10,980 bases of DNA. It comes from Verrucomicrobiota bacterium. Its GTDB lineage: Bacteria; Verrucomicrobiota; Verrucomicrobiia; Chthoniobacterales; JAFAMB01. How positions within the stretch are numbered: the stretch's first letter is position 1; every line of letters starts with the position of its first letter. The notes beneath the pieces are model-generated. The model was not told the DNA's origin, ran no database searches, and saw only the letters and a list, made by a program, of their open reading frames with translations. Below, one piece after another: positions 1 to 5,841 of this stretch. The stretch is from the NCBI GenBank assembly GCA_019236035.1, contig JAFAJU010000609.1:1-10980 (forward strand), read 5' to 3'. The translations under genes and the position numbers were made by a program.

Positions 1-357
1 TGGTTGATTCAATTAGTTTCTGATTATCCGTTCAAATGCGGCCTTATACCTAGCGAGGCCGCGCCTCAGACCAGCGAGGGGTATCCGGCAGTTTGATAGC
101 GCTAGGCGTGGCGCAGCGGGGTTCAGCGGCCTCGCTAATGGCGGGACCGAAATTTTGATGAGGGGCAAATGCCTTGGCGCGATTAGCATACTGCGTTTGC
201 TTTTCACTGGCGCGTGCCTGCAGAGGTAACTCCAATTAAAATCGAATAGGTTCAGAAACCAGGTCCCGCCTTCAGAATCCTTGAAAGGCAAAACCATCGC
301 AGGCTAAGGCATATACGCCGGAATAAAACTTGACTTGTCTGCAACACGTTTTGCCTT
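1..357. other. Intergenic region without a credible gene, rich in inverted repeats
   Basis: No convincing coding sequence was found. A minus-strand open frame at 13-297 has no recognisable domain, and its first codons lie inside one arm of an inverted repeat, so it is probably spurious. The stretch lies downstream of the ClC gene and contains at least three inverted pairs: 51-62 with 126-137, 140-148 with 262-270, and 274-294 with 348-368. It may hold transcript-end structures or repeat remnants. What lies left of the window is unknown. Confidence 0.6.
51..137. repeat. 12-bp perfect inverted repeat (nested palindromic element)
   Basis: The arm tagcgaggccgc (51-62) is the exact reverse complement of gcggcctcgcta (126-137), with a 63-bp spacer. 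The spacer is itself GC-rich and contains short self-complementary pieces such as gcgc...gcgc near 98-113. A second pair, ggcgggacc (140-148) and ggtcccgcc (262-270), follows immediately. This looks like a degenerate REP-type intergenic element or a structured transcript end. No function can be assigned. Confidence 0.5.
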
Positions 358-368
358 TCAAGGATTCT
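274..368. repeat. 21-bp perfect inverted repeat overlapping the ClC 3' end
   Basis: Positions 274-294 and 348-368 are perfect reverse complements over 21 bp, separated by 53 bp. The right arm covers the last three sense codons and stop codon of the ClC gene plus 10 bp beyond, so the left arm is an inverted copy of that gene end. A further 11-bp match in the same order (85-95 against 372-382) suggests the copied tract may once have been about 35 bp and was later interrupted. The spacer is long for an intrinsic terminator and no T-run follows, although the folded transcript could still protect the 3' end. Confidence 0.8.
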
Positions 369-2175
369 TGCCAAACTGCCGGCCGGTTCCCGACCCACTC
401 TTTTCTCCGGCAAGGTGAAGAATGATATCGGTCTTGGAGATGCTGCCGATCAGCCGGTGGGAATTCAAATCATCCACCACGGGTAACCGCTCCGAGTTTG
501 CTTCGGAGAATTTGTGTAAAGCCTCACTCATTCCCTGACGCGGTGATACGCAAGGAAAATCCTCGTTCATGATATCGGCGGCGATAACAACCGATTCAAG
601 CTCGGGCCGGTCGAGGAAGGTTTTGACATCATGCAGGGAAACGGCCCCTAAGAGCCGCTTTTCCTTGTCAACGATGTAGATGTGTTGGAAACGATGTTGC
701 ACAAACGTCTCAGCAATCTGGGCAAAGGTAGCGCTCTTCGGTAGTGTGATCGGATCAAGGCGGACCAAATCCCGAATACTAACCTCAGCCAGTTGCTGGT
801 TGAAGAAGGCGGCCCCCTTTCGTTCGAGTGATTCGCCATACATGAAGCGCCTCTCGAAAATGCCACTACAATAGTAGGCTACGACGCAATTCACCATCAG
901 GAAGGGTGCAATCGCATAATCCAAGGTGAGCTCGAATCCCATCAAAATCGCCATCAGTGGTGCGCCGGTCGTGGCCGCGATAAAGGACCCCATCCCCACA
1001 ATACCGTACATCGCCGGATCGGAACGCAGGTCCGGGGCGACATAGAGAACCGTTTGACCGTATAACATCCCGATTGCTGCCCCGACAAACAAGGTTGGGG
1101 TGAAAACTCCACCGACAACGCCCGATCCGAAGGCGGCCGCGGTGGCAACCAACTTCAGCAGCAGGATTGCGAGAATCTCGTCCCAAAACCAATTCTGATG
1201 AAACAGGGAACGAAGCAACCCCTGGCCGTTTCCGCACACGTCGGGGTTTAGTATGGCTAGCGCGCCGACAACCGCGCCGCCGACGGCAAGCTTGAGCGGT
1301 ATCGGAATATCAACTTTAGAGAAAAGGCGTTCAGCCGTTCGTAGAAATCGCAGATAGGCTGGAGCGACGAATCCTAATACGACGCCGACACAGGATAGCG
1401 GTATCAATTCCCAACGCGTGTGCAGATTAAAGCCCGGCGATTTATACAGCGGCTCACCGCCATGCAGGACTTGCGAGACAAACGCTGCTACGACTGAGGC
1501 CAGGATTAAGGGGCCGAGTGATTCAACGACCACGGTACCCAAAATGATTTCAGCAACAAAAAAAGAGGCTGCGATTGGGGCGTTGTAGGCGCTGGCGATG
1601 CCGGCCGCGGCTCCGCATGCCACCAGATGCCGCCGTTGCGGGATTGGAAACCTCCGAAGTCTCCCAAGCAGCGAAGCCGCGAGTGAAGAGAGCTGAACGA
1701 GCGGACCTTCTCGACCGATCGAGGTCCCGGTACTGATCGAGAAGAGAGCGGACAAACTTTTGACGAGACTTGCGCGGACAGAAATTATGCCACTCCCGAC
1801 CACGATGGCTTCCATGTAGTCTGTGGTCGTTTTCTGGCGGACGCTGGCGAAGAGCCGGTTCCCAAGCCAAAGAGTGAGGCCGGCAAGAAGCCCTCCCACA
1901 GTAGGCACAGCCAGTCTCTGCCACCAGGCAAGTTTAACGAAGGAGGTGATGATGCTCGATTCCGATCCAGTTGCCAGGTAGTGGATAAAGTCACTCGTTT
2001 TGCGAAAGCTCTCTGATGCAAGAGCGCCCAGTACACCGATCAAAGCGGCCCAGATAAGCGTAACCTGGCGCTCGCTCAACCGAAGACGCTCGACCACCCA
2101 GACCTTCAGTCTCAGCAGTCGGCGGAACAGCGGAGAAAGAGTCCGCTTCTGTTTGTTCTCCTCGGTCTTATCCAT
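358..2175 (-). CDS. ClC-family chloride channel/transporter with C-terminal CBS pair
   Basis: An integral inner-membrane protein of 605 residues that moves chloride or a similar anion. The ClC core spans about residues 38-445. Visible signatures are GSGI at 127-130, GREGP at 154-158 with the external gating glutamate E156, and GVFTP at 356-360. The internal proton glutamate of E. coli ClC-ec1 (Glu203) aligns with Ile210, next to Glu209 in the segment NAPIAASFFVAEI, and the Pro of the usual GSGIP is Ile131. The cytoplasmic tail carries two CBS domains (about 464-525 and 530-592), which often bind adenine nucleotides and gate transport. The ATG at 2175 lies 9 nt after the EIIA stop codon, so the two genes are probably co-transcribed. 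Family assignment is firm. Whether it is a channel or an exchanger, and for which anion, is not known. Confidence 0.95.
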   Translation of the reverse strand: MDKTEENKQKRTLSPLFRRLLRLKVWVVERLRLSERQVTLIWAALIGVLGALASESFRKTSDFIHYLATGSESSIITSFVKLAWWQRLAVPTVGGLLAGLTLWLGNRLFASVRQKTTTDYMEAIVVGSGIISVRASLVKSLSALFSISTGTSIGREGPLVQLSSLAASLLGRLRRFPIPQRRHLVACGAAAGIASAYNAPIAASFFVAEIILGTVVVESLGPLILASVVAAFVSQVLHGGEPLYKSPGFNLHTRWELIPLSCVGVVLGFVAPAYLRFLRTAERLFSKVDIPIPLKLAVGGAVVGALAILNPDVCGNGQGLLRSLFHQNWFWDEILAILLLKLVATAAAFGSGVVGGVFTPTLFVGAAIGMLYGQTVLYVAPDLRSDPAMYGIVGMGSFIAATTGAPLMAILMGFELTLDYAIAPFLMVNCVVAYYCSGIFERRFMYGESLERKGAAFFNQQLAEVSIRDLVRLDPITLPKSATFAQIAETFVQHRFQHIYIVDKEKRLLGAVSLHDVKTFLDRPELESVVIAADIMNEDFPCVSPRQGMSEALHKFSEANSERLPVVDDLNSHRLIGSISKTDIILHLAGEKSGSGTGRQFGKNP

Positions 2176-2184
2176 TCGACTGGG

Positions 2185-2637
2185 TTAAGGCCCATCGGCA
2201 AAGGCCGTGAGAAAACTCGGCAAATCTTCCGCTTTCACCAGTCGATCGATCACTTGATCCTCCCGCACGTGTCGAGCCAGAAACGAAATCATCTCAAGGT
2301 AATCCGCTCCGGCATTTTTCGGAACACCGATCAAAAAAATGAGTCGCACCAGCATGTCGCTGAAGCGTATCGCCTTCGGACAGGTGGCCACAACCATGAC
2401 CAACGACGAGACGCTGTTTGTCCGCGCATGCGGAAACGCGATGCCCCCTGGAAACAACGGTGGATCGCTTTGCTGCCGATCAAATGTGGCGGCGGATAGC
2501 TCCGACAAGTCCTTGACTTGAGGGTGTCCCTGCAGCGCGCCAAGCATTTTAAGGATGGCTTCGCGGTCAGATTTCGCTTCTAGATTTCCGATGAAAATCG
2601 CGGCTCGCAGCTGCTCAACCGATTTTCGACTGATCAC
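2185..2637 (-). CDS. PTS EIIA type-2 (fructose/mannitol/PtsN-like) domain protein
   Basis: A stand-alone EIIA domain of 150 residues, about the normal length for PtsN/FruA-type EIIA proteins. The family motif appears as GGIAFPHART at residues 64-73; His70 is the expected phosphorylation site, charged by HPr or the PtsP/NPr relay. No EIIB, EIIC or HPr gene lies nearby, which favours a regulatory role over sugar uptake. The start is GTG at 2637, fixed by a strong GGAGG (2646-2650) eight nucleotides upstream. The ClC gene begins 9 nt after the stop, so the EIIA protein may regulate that transporter; this is inference from linkage. Phosphate-donor partners must be encoded elsewhere. Confidence 0.88.
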   Translation of the reverse strand: MISRKSVEQLRAAIFIGNLEAKSDREAILKMLGALQGHPQVKDLSELSAATFDRQQSDPPLFPGGIAFPHARTNSVSSLVMVVATCPKAIRFSDMLVRLIFLIGVPKNAGADYLEMISFLARHVREDQVIDRLVKAEDLPSFLTAFADGP

Positions 2638-2645
2638 TAAAATAA

Positions 2646-2680
2646 CCTCCGTATCTGTCTCCCTTCTTATACCAGATACG
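2646..2680 (-). promoter_or_regulatory. Putative promoter, operator-like palindrome and RBS of the EIIA-ClC operon
   Basis: On the minus strand an extended -10-like TGGTATAAG (TATAAG at 2666-2671) lies ahead of the EIIA gene; no good -35 was seen. The inverted pair CGTATCTG (2673-2680) and CAGATACG (2650-2657) brackets the -10 and the expected transcript start with a 15-bp spacer, as an operator might. The Shine-Dalgarno GGAGG (2646-2650) follows directly. The RBS is convincing; the promoter and operator are guesses from pattern alone. Confidence 0.35.
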
Positions 2681-2740
2681 CGGCACTGGGAAAGGGAGTT
2701 TCACGGGATGAGGAGGCAAAATCTCGAAACGACGTACCGT

Positions 2741-2788
2741 AGCCTGCATCGCTCACAAATCTGCAGAGATTTGTAAGCGATGCAGGCT
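2741..2788 (-). repeat. 22-bp near-perfect hairpin at the gluconokinase stop codon
   Basis: Arms 2741-2762 and 2767-2788 are complementary at 21 of 22 positions with a 4-nt loop. Read on the minus strand, the single mismatch becomes a U-G wobble, so the RNA stem is fully paired. The hairpin starts at the last base of the gluconokinase stop codon and separates the sigma/gluconokinase operon from the EIIA/ClC operon. No T-run follows on the minus strand, so it is not a standard intrinsic terminator. It may be a REP-like palindrome or a 3'-end stabiliser. Confidence 0.8.
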
Positions 2789-3294
2789 CAGGAATTCGCC
2801 AGCGCGTGATTAACTTGATCGACCACCGCCTCGAGCGGATTGCGCGCATCAATAATGATTGCGTCCTTCGGTTTCTCGAGCGTAGCGAACTGGCTTTCCA
2901 GCAATTCCTTTGGAAAAAAATGGGCGGAACGATGTTGCAAGCGGCTACGAATTGTCTCTGCATCTACATCAAGGTACACAAAAGTCAGCGGCGATACATG
3001 ATCTCGCAATGTGCGGCGGTATGACTCCTTAAGCGCTGAGCAAGCCAGGATGACCGATTGGCCTTCGGCCAATCGATGTTGGAGCTCGTCGTGCAGTCGA
3101 TGGAGCCAGGGCACTCGATCATCGTCATTGAGCGGGATCCCGTGCTTCATCTTTTCAATATTTGCCGGCGGATGGAAGTTGTCTGCGTCGAGAAAGGCCC
3201 AATGCAGGCTTGCCGCGAGCTTCTCTCCCACTGCGGTCTTCCCGGAACCGGCTACTCCCATAAGGATGACTGCCCGAGGATAGTCGCTTGGCAT
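2788..3294 (-). CDS. gntK: Gluconokinase (GntK family)
   Basis: A cytoplasmic P-loop kinase that phosphorylates D-gluconate to 6-phosphogluconate with ATP, feeding the pentose-phosphate or Entner-Doudoroff route. The 168 residues match the family's usual 160-175. Walker A is GVAGSGKT at residues 13-20, followed by the conserved DADNFHPPANIEKM (36-49), a CSALKESYR segment (about 85-93) and a late HFFPKELLESQFATLEKP segment typical of GntK. The ATG at 3294 lies 6 nt after the stop of the anti-sigma-like gene with no clear Shine-Dalgarno, which suggests translational coupling. No gluconate transporter, dehydratase or dehydrogenase gene is nearby, so it seems to travel with the sigma factor operon rather than a sugar-acid cluster. 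Thermoresistant and thermosensitive forms cannot be told apart here. Confidence 0.95.
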   Translation of the reverse strand: MPSDYPRAVILMGVAGSGKTAVGEKLAASLHWAFLDADNFHPPANIEKMKHGIPLNDDDRVPWLHRLHDELQHRLAEGQSVILACSALKESYRRTLRDHVSPLTFVYLDVDAETIRSRLQHRSAHFFPKELLESQFATLEKPKDAIIIDARNPLEAVVDQVNHALANS

Positions 3295-3300
3295 AAGGAA

Positions 3301-4062
3301 TTAAATATACTGTTTAATCTCCGCCATGTTGGCCCGGCTGACGAACATCAGTAGCATCCCGTTCAGCAGCTCAAATTTAACGTGCCAACCGTTAAATTCC
3401 TGGAAGTCGCGACCGATATCGATTGAGTCGAAGGCGTCCTGGGCGATGACAAACACGTGGAGCAGCTCTTTGCTCGGTAAAAGAAAACAAGTTAAGGACA
3501 ATATGTGGCCGTTCCACCGAAGCGTTTTGCATCCGGCTGTAGGAAGGCCAAGCAAAGCGGCGGGCGGCGAGGGGATGCATGGGGCCTGCATTTCAGCCAG
3601 ATAATCCTGGGTGCGGGAGAAGCTGGCTGTCATCAGATCCAATTGCGGGGCTGGAACCGCTGCGAGCATCGACAGGTTTGCCTTTCGGTATTGGTCAACC
3701 AATTGGCGGCCGGAATTGCGTCGATTTAGCATTGGAACAACGACCACCGCGCTCAACGCAATCACGGCGGCTAAGGCGAGCAGGGGCCTGATCGAAAAGC
3801 GCCGCTCCGGCGGGCGATTTTCGATCCCGGCAAGAATCGCTGAGCGCAACGTGGCCGGGGGTTCAATCCCGGACAGCTTTTCCGCAATCATGGAGTCGAA
3901 GCCCCGCTGTTCCTTGAACCAAGCCCCCAACTCAGGATCGCGCGCAGCCTGTTCGAGTGCATCACGAAAGGCCGGGTCCTGGGCGTCTGCGCCGCTCGGC
4001 CGATAGGCGTTCAGCAGGAACTTCGCGGTTTGGTTCGTGATTTCAGTACGTGGCTTCTTCAT
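3301..4062 (-). CDS. Probable anti-sigma factor, single-pass membrane protein
   Basis: A 253-residue protein whose first 20 nt overlap the end of the ECF sigma gene, the usual arrangement for an anti-sigma factor. Residues 1-90 are soluble and charged, with repeated acidic/helical segments. Residues about 93-112 form one hydrophobic helix (LLALAAVIALSAVVVV), preceded by positive residues RRFSIR, so the N-terminus is expected in the cytoplasm and residues 113-253 outside the inner membrane. The zinc-binding HxxxCxxC motif of the ZAS class is absent. The outer domain has cysteines at 162, 178 and 192, including GCKTLRWNGHILSLTCF (177-193), which could form disulfides. The role comes mainly from gene position and topology; the protein family was not recognised. 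An outer sensory domain would fit control by an envelope or redox signal, but this is inference. Confidence 0.65.
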   Translation of the reverse strand: MKKPRTEITNQTAKFLLNAYRPSGADAQDPAFRDALEQAARDPELGAWFKEQRGFDSMIAEKLSGIEPPATLRSAILAGIENRPPERRFSIRPLLALAAVIALSAVVVVPMLNRRNSGRQLVDQYRKANLSMLAAVPAPQLDLMTASFSRTQDYLAEMQAPCIPSPPAALLGLPTAGCKTLRWNGHILSLTCFLLPSKELLHVFVIAQDAFDSIDIGRDFQEFNGWHVKFELLNGMLLMFVSRANMAEIKQYI

Positions 4063-4591
4063 CTCTATTCAAGGGAATGATTTTGTCGCTGTTTTCCGCA
4101 ATGGCGGTGGCCAAAATTGCTTTCAGGTGCTCTTTACCTCTCGATAAACGGGACATCACGGTCCCGATCGGAATATCGAGGGTTTCCGCGATTTCCTTGT
4201 ACGAGAGCTCGCTCAAGTAAAATAGCTCTACTGCCGTGCGGTAAGTGGGCTCAATTCGGTCTAGCGCGTCGATCACAGCCTTTGCATCCAGGGTCCGCAA
4301 GGCATCGGCAGAAATAGAAGGAGAATCATGGATCTCAGGCCGAAATTCGACGTGGGGGTGGTTCGTTTGCGTTCGGACGATACGGAGGAACTCACGCCGG
4401 AGCGTCGTAAAAAGCCAGCATTTGACCTTCGAAATATCGCGAATCTGATGAGACCGCTGGGCGAGAATAAAAAATGTTTGCTGCGTCAAATCACCAGCTT
4501 CTGCCTCGCTCTTGGTCAGGGAGAGTGCGAACCGGTACAGAGACGCGTAAAAGCGTCCGACAATTACCTCGAGATCTAATTCGCGAGCCAC
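4043..4591 (-). CDS. ECF-type RNA polymerase sigma factor
   Basis: A 182-residue alternative sigma factor that would direct RNA polymerase to a small regulon. Region 2 spans about residues 13-75 and contains DLTQQTFF (34-41) and the helix SKVKCWLFTTLRREFLR that contacts the -10 element. Region 4 spans about 105-158, with the helix-turn-helix YKEIAETLDIPIGTVMSRLS (131-150) followed by RGKEHL. Regions 1 and 3 are absent, as in all ECF factors. The start is GTG at 4591; no better in-frame start lies upstream. The gene leads an operon with the probable anti-sigma gene, which overlaps it by 20 nt, and gluconokinase. It may control its own promoter in the divergent intergenic region, as many ECF factors do, but no clear site was found. 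Confidence 0.93.
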   Translation of the reverse strand: MARELDLEVIVGRFYASLYRFALSLTKSEAEAGDLTQQTFFILAQRSHQIRDISKVKCWLFTTLRREFLRIVRTQTNHPHVEFRPEIHDSPSISADALRTLDAKAVIDALDRIEPTYRTAVELFYLSELSYKEIAETLDIPIGTVMSRLSRGKEHLKAILATAIAENSDKIIPLNRDEEATY

Positions 4592-4627
4592 AAAAAATGT
4601 TGTTTACCATTTTTGAGAGATAAAAGA

Positions 4628-4686
4628 CGCGGATTATTCCATTGGAACCGAAAGCTGGAGCTTTCTATAAGCTCCAAAAATCCGCG
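4628..4686. promoter_or_regulatory. Nested inverted repeats in the divergent intergenic region
   Basis: Between the sigma operon (minus) and the 4792 gene (plus), cgcggatt (4628-4635) pairs with aatccgcg (4679-4686). Inside it tggagctt (4656-4663) pairs with aagctcca (4669-4676) across a 5-nt loop. A loose plus-strand promoter, TTGGAA (4642-4647) and TATAAG (4666-4671) with an 18-nt spacer, overlaps the inner palindrome. The structure is certain; its use as operator or promoter is a guess from its divergent position. Confidence 0.35.
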
Positions 4687-4791
4687 CTCAGCGTATAACT
4701 GTTTTGCCGCGATTGTGGCTTGATTGTTGCGCATAGTAGGTTGCAAACTAATACAAATTCTGTTTTTTTATACGAAGTGGGTGAAATTGTG

Positions 4792-5472
4792 ATGGTCTGT
4801 TTAGCCGGCGGATCCTTGGCCGCGCTTGTCTGGTGCGTCTGGTCAGTAGCCTATTCCCCACTTACTCAACTTAAGTTGCAGTCGCGGAGAAAACGTTGGC
4901 AGTACGAAGTCGATCTGGATGGACTGTCGTACCGGATCCGCGGGACAACCGATAATCTATGTTGGGAAGCCAATTGGGACGGACATCTGCTTAATCCTGT
5001 CTTCGAACTAACTGCTTACGAAGGTTTGACCGCGGACCATTGGGTGTTTTTGCGGCTGCGGCGGGGTAGAGAGGTTTCGATTTCCACGCTCCTTGCCCAC
5101 GCTTTCACCGGCCAGGTACAGCCCGCGTGGGTAATCGGCTTATCGCAGGCGAGAGAAGTCCAGACCAATCTGCCAGAGTTTGATCGAGAATTCCTGCTGG
5201 CCGCCGCCGGGCATGGCCAGGCCCTGCAGATAAGCATCTCCCCTGAGTATCTTGCTCGTCTGAAGAATCTGCCTAAGACGATTCTGGTAGGTTTGATGAT
5301 TATTTGGGGGGAGGGCAAATTGCGCGTGCGGGTCGAGGGGTTTCGCGGCGGAGCCGGGTTCGCGCCGATCGAGCAGCTTTTGGAACTAGCGCGCCAGTCA
5401 TTGCAACAGCTGCATTGCCCTGCCGAAAGGGAGAGTAGCGTGGAAACCCCCTCGACAACGGGGATGCGGTAA
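4792..5472 (+). CDS. Unrecognised protein with N-terminal membrane segment
   Basis: The family was not recognised. With the ATG at 4792 the product has 226 residues; the frame is open back to a TTG at 4720, which would add 24 residues, and neither start has a clear Shine-Dalgarno. The ATG is preferred because it begins at a hydrophobic helix (CLAGGSLAALVWCVWSVAY, residues 3-21) that would act as a signal anchor. A basic stretch QSRRKRW follows, suggesting that the rest stays in the cytoplasm. The remainder is a mixed alpha/beta domain rich in Trp and Leu, with one moderately hydrophobic segment (TILVGLMIIWG) that is more likely a beta strand. The C-terminal about 20 residues are polar and probably disordered. 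It is transcribed away from the ECF sigma factor and could belong to its regulon. Coding is supported by length and the divergent layout. Confidence 0.65.
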   Translation: MVCLAGGSLAALVWCVWSVAYSPLTQLKLQSRRKRWQYEVDLDGLSYRIRGTTDNLCWEANWDGHLLNPVFELTAYEGLTADHWVFLRLRRGREVSISTLLAHAFTGQVQPAWVIGLSQAREVQTNLPEFDREFLLAAAGHGQALQISISPEYLARLKNLPKTILVGLMIIWGEGKLRVRVEGFRGGAGFAPIEQLLELARQSLQQLHCPAERESSVETPSTTGMR

Positions 5473-5476
5473 GAAT

Positions 5477-5836
5477 TTGGCCCGCAATACTAACATGATG
5501 TCATCACGGTCCGCCGTTTTTGCCAATCCGGCCCGTACTGCGATCGGTACGTTCGGGGGAAGTCTCAAGGAGGTGCCGGCACCCGATCTCGGCGCGGCTG
5601 TGATTAAGGCCGCACTTGAACGTGCCGGACTCAAGCCCGATGAGGGCTGGCACACGGAGGATCTGGTCCAGGCGCTTCAAATCGGCCGTGATGTTCAAGA
5701 TCAGTGGGCGCTTCGGTCGCAGCAGCGATTCGCTGCGGCTCACTCGATGCGTCGCGATGGACTCCAGCGTGGGATTGTTACCCTGTGCATCGGCGGAGGC
5801 CAAGGCATCGCTCTCGCCATCGAAATGATAACCTGA
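5477..5836 (+). pseudogene. Thiolase (acetyl-CoA acetyltransferase) relic with two internal deletions
   Basis: A 119-codon open frame (TTG at 5477, or ATG at 5495) joins three separate pieces of a thiolase, which is normally about 390-400 residues. Residues 12-56 match the thiolase N-terminus (RTAIGTFGGSLKEVPAPDLG). Residues about 61-88 match the mid-protein segment around GRDVQDQWALRSQQRFAAA. Residues about 91-117 match the extreme C-terminus, with the CIGGGQG motif at 104-110. The segment holding the nucleophilic cysteine (near residue 90 in intact enzymes) and the one holding the catalytic histidine (GHPLG) are missing, so it cannot work as a thiolase. The frame is kept across both joins. 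It ends 5 nt before ilvD. Alternatives are a neutral decaying relic or a small repurposed protein; the relic is more likely. Confidence 0.75.
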
Positions 5837-5841
5837 TCTCT

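Noticed and set aside
13..297. Minus-strand open frame of 94 codons left of the ClC gene
   Set aside because: No recognisable domain, biased toward Arg/Pro/Leu, and its first codons lie within an inverted copy of the ClC gene end.
3611..4006. Plus-strand open frame of 131 codons
   Set aside because: Antisense to the anti-sigma-like gene; low-complexity Arg/Ser/Ala composition.
4644..4667. ECF-type promoter GGAACC...TCTA on the plus strand
   Set aside because: The spacer is only 14 nt, shorter than usual for ECF promoters; too weak to call.
5704..5841. 46-codon N-terminal extension of IlvD
   Set aside because: The added residues are Arg/His-rich and unlike the family, and they overlap the thiolase relic in another frame.
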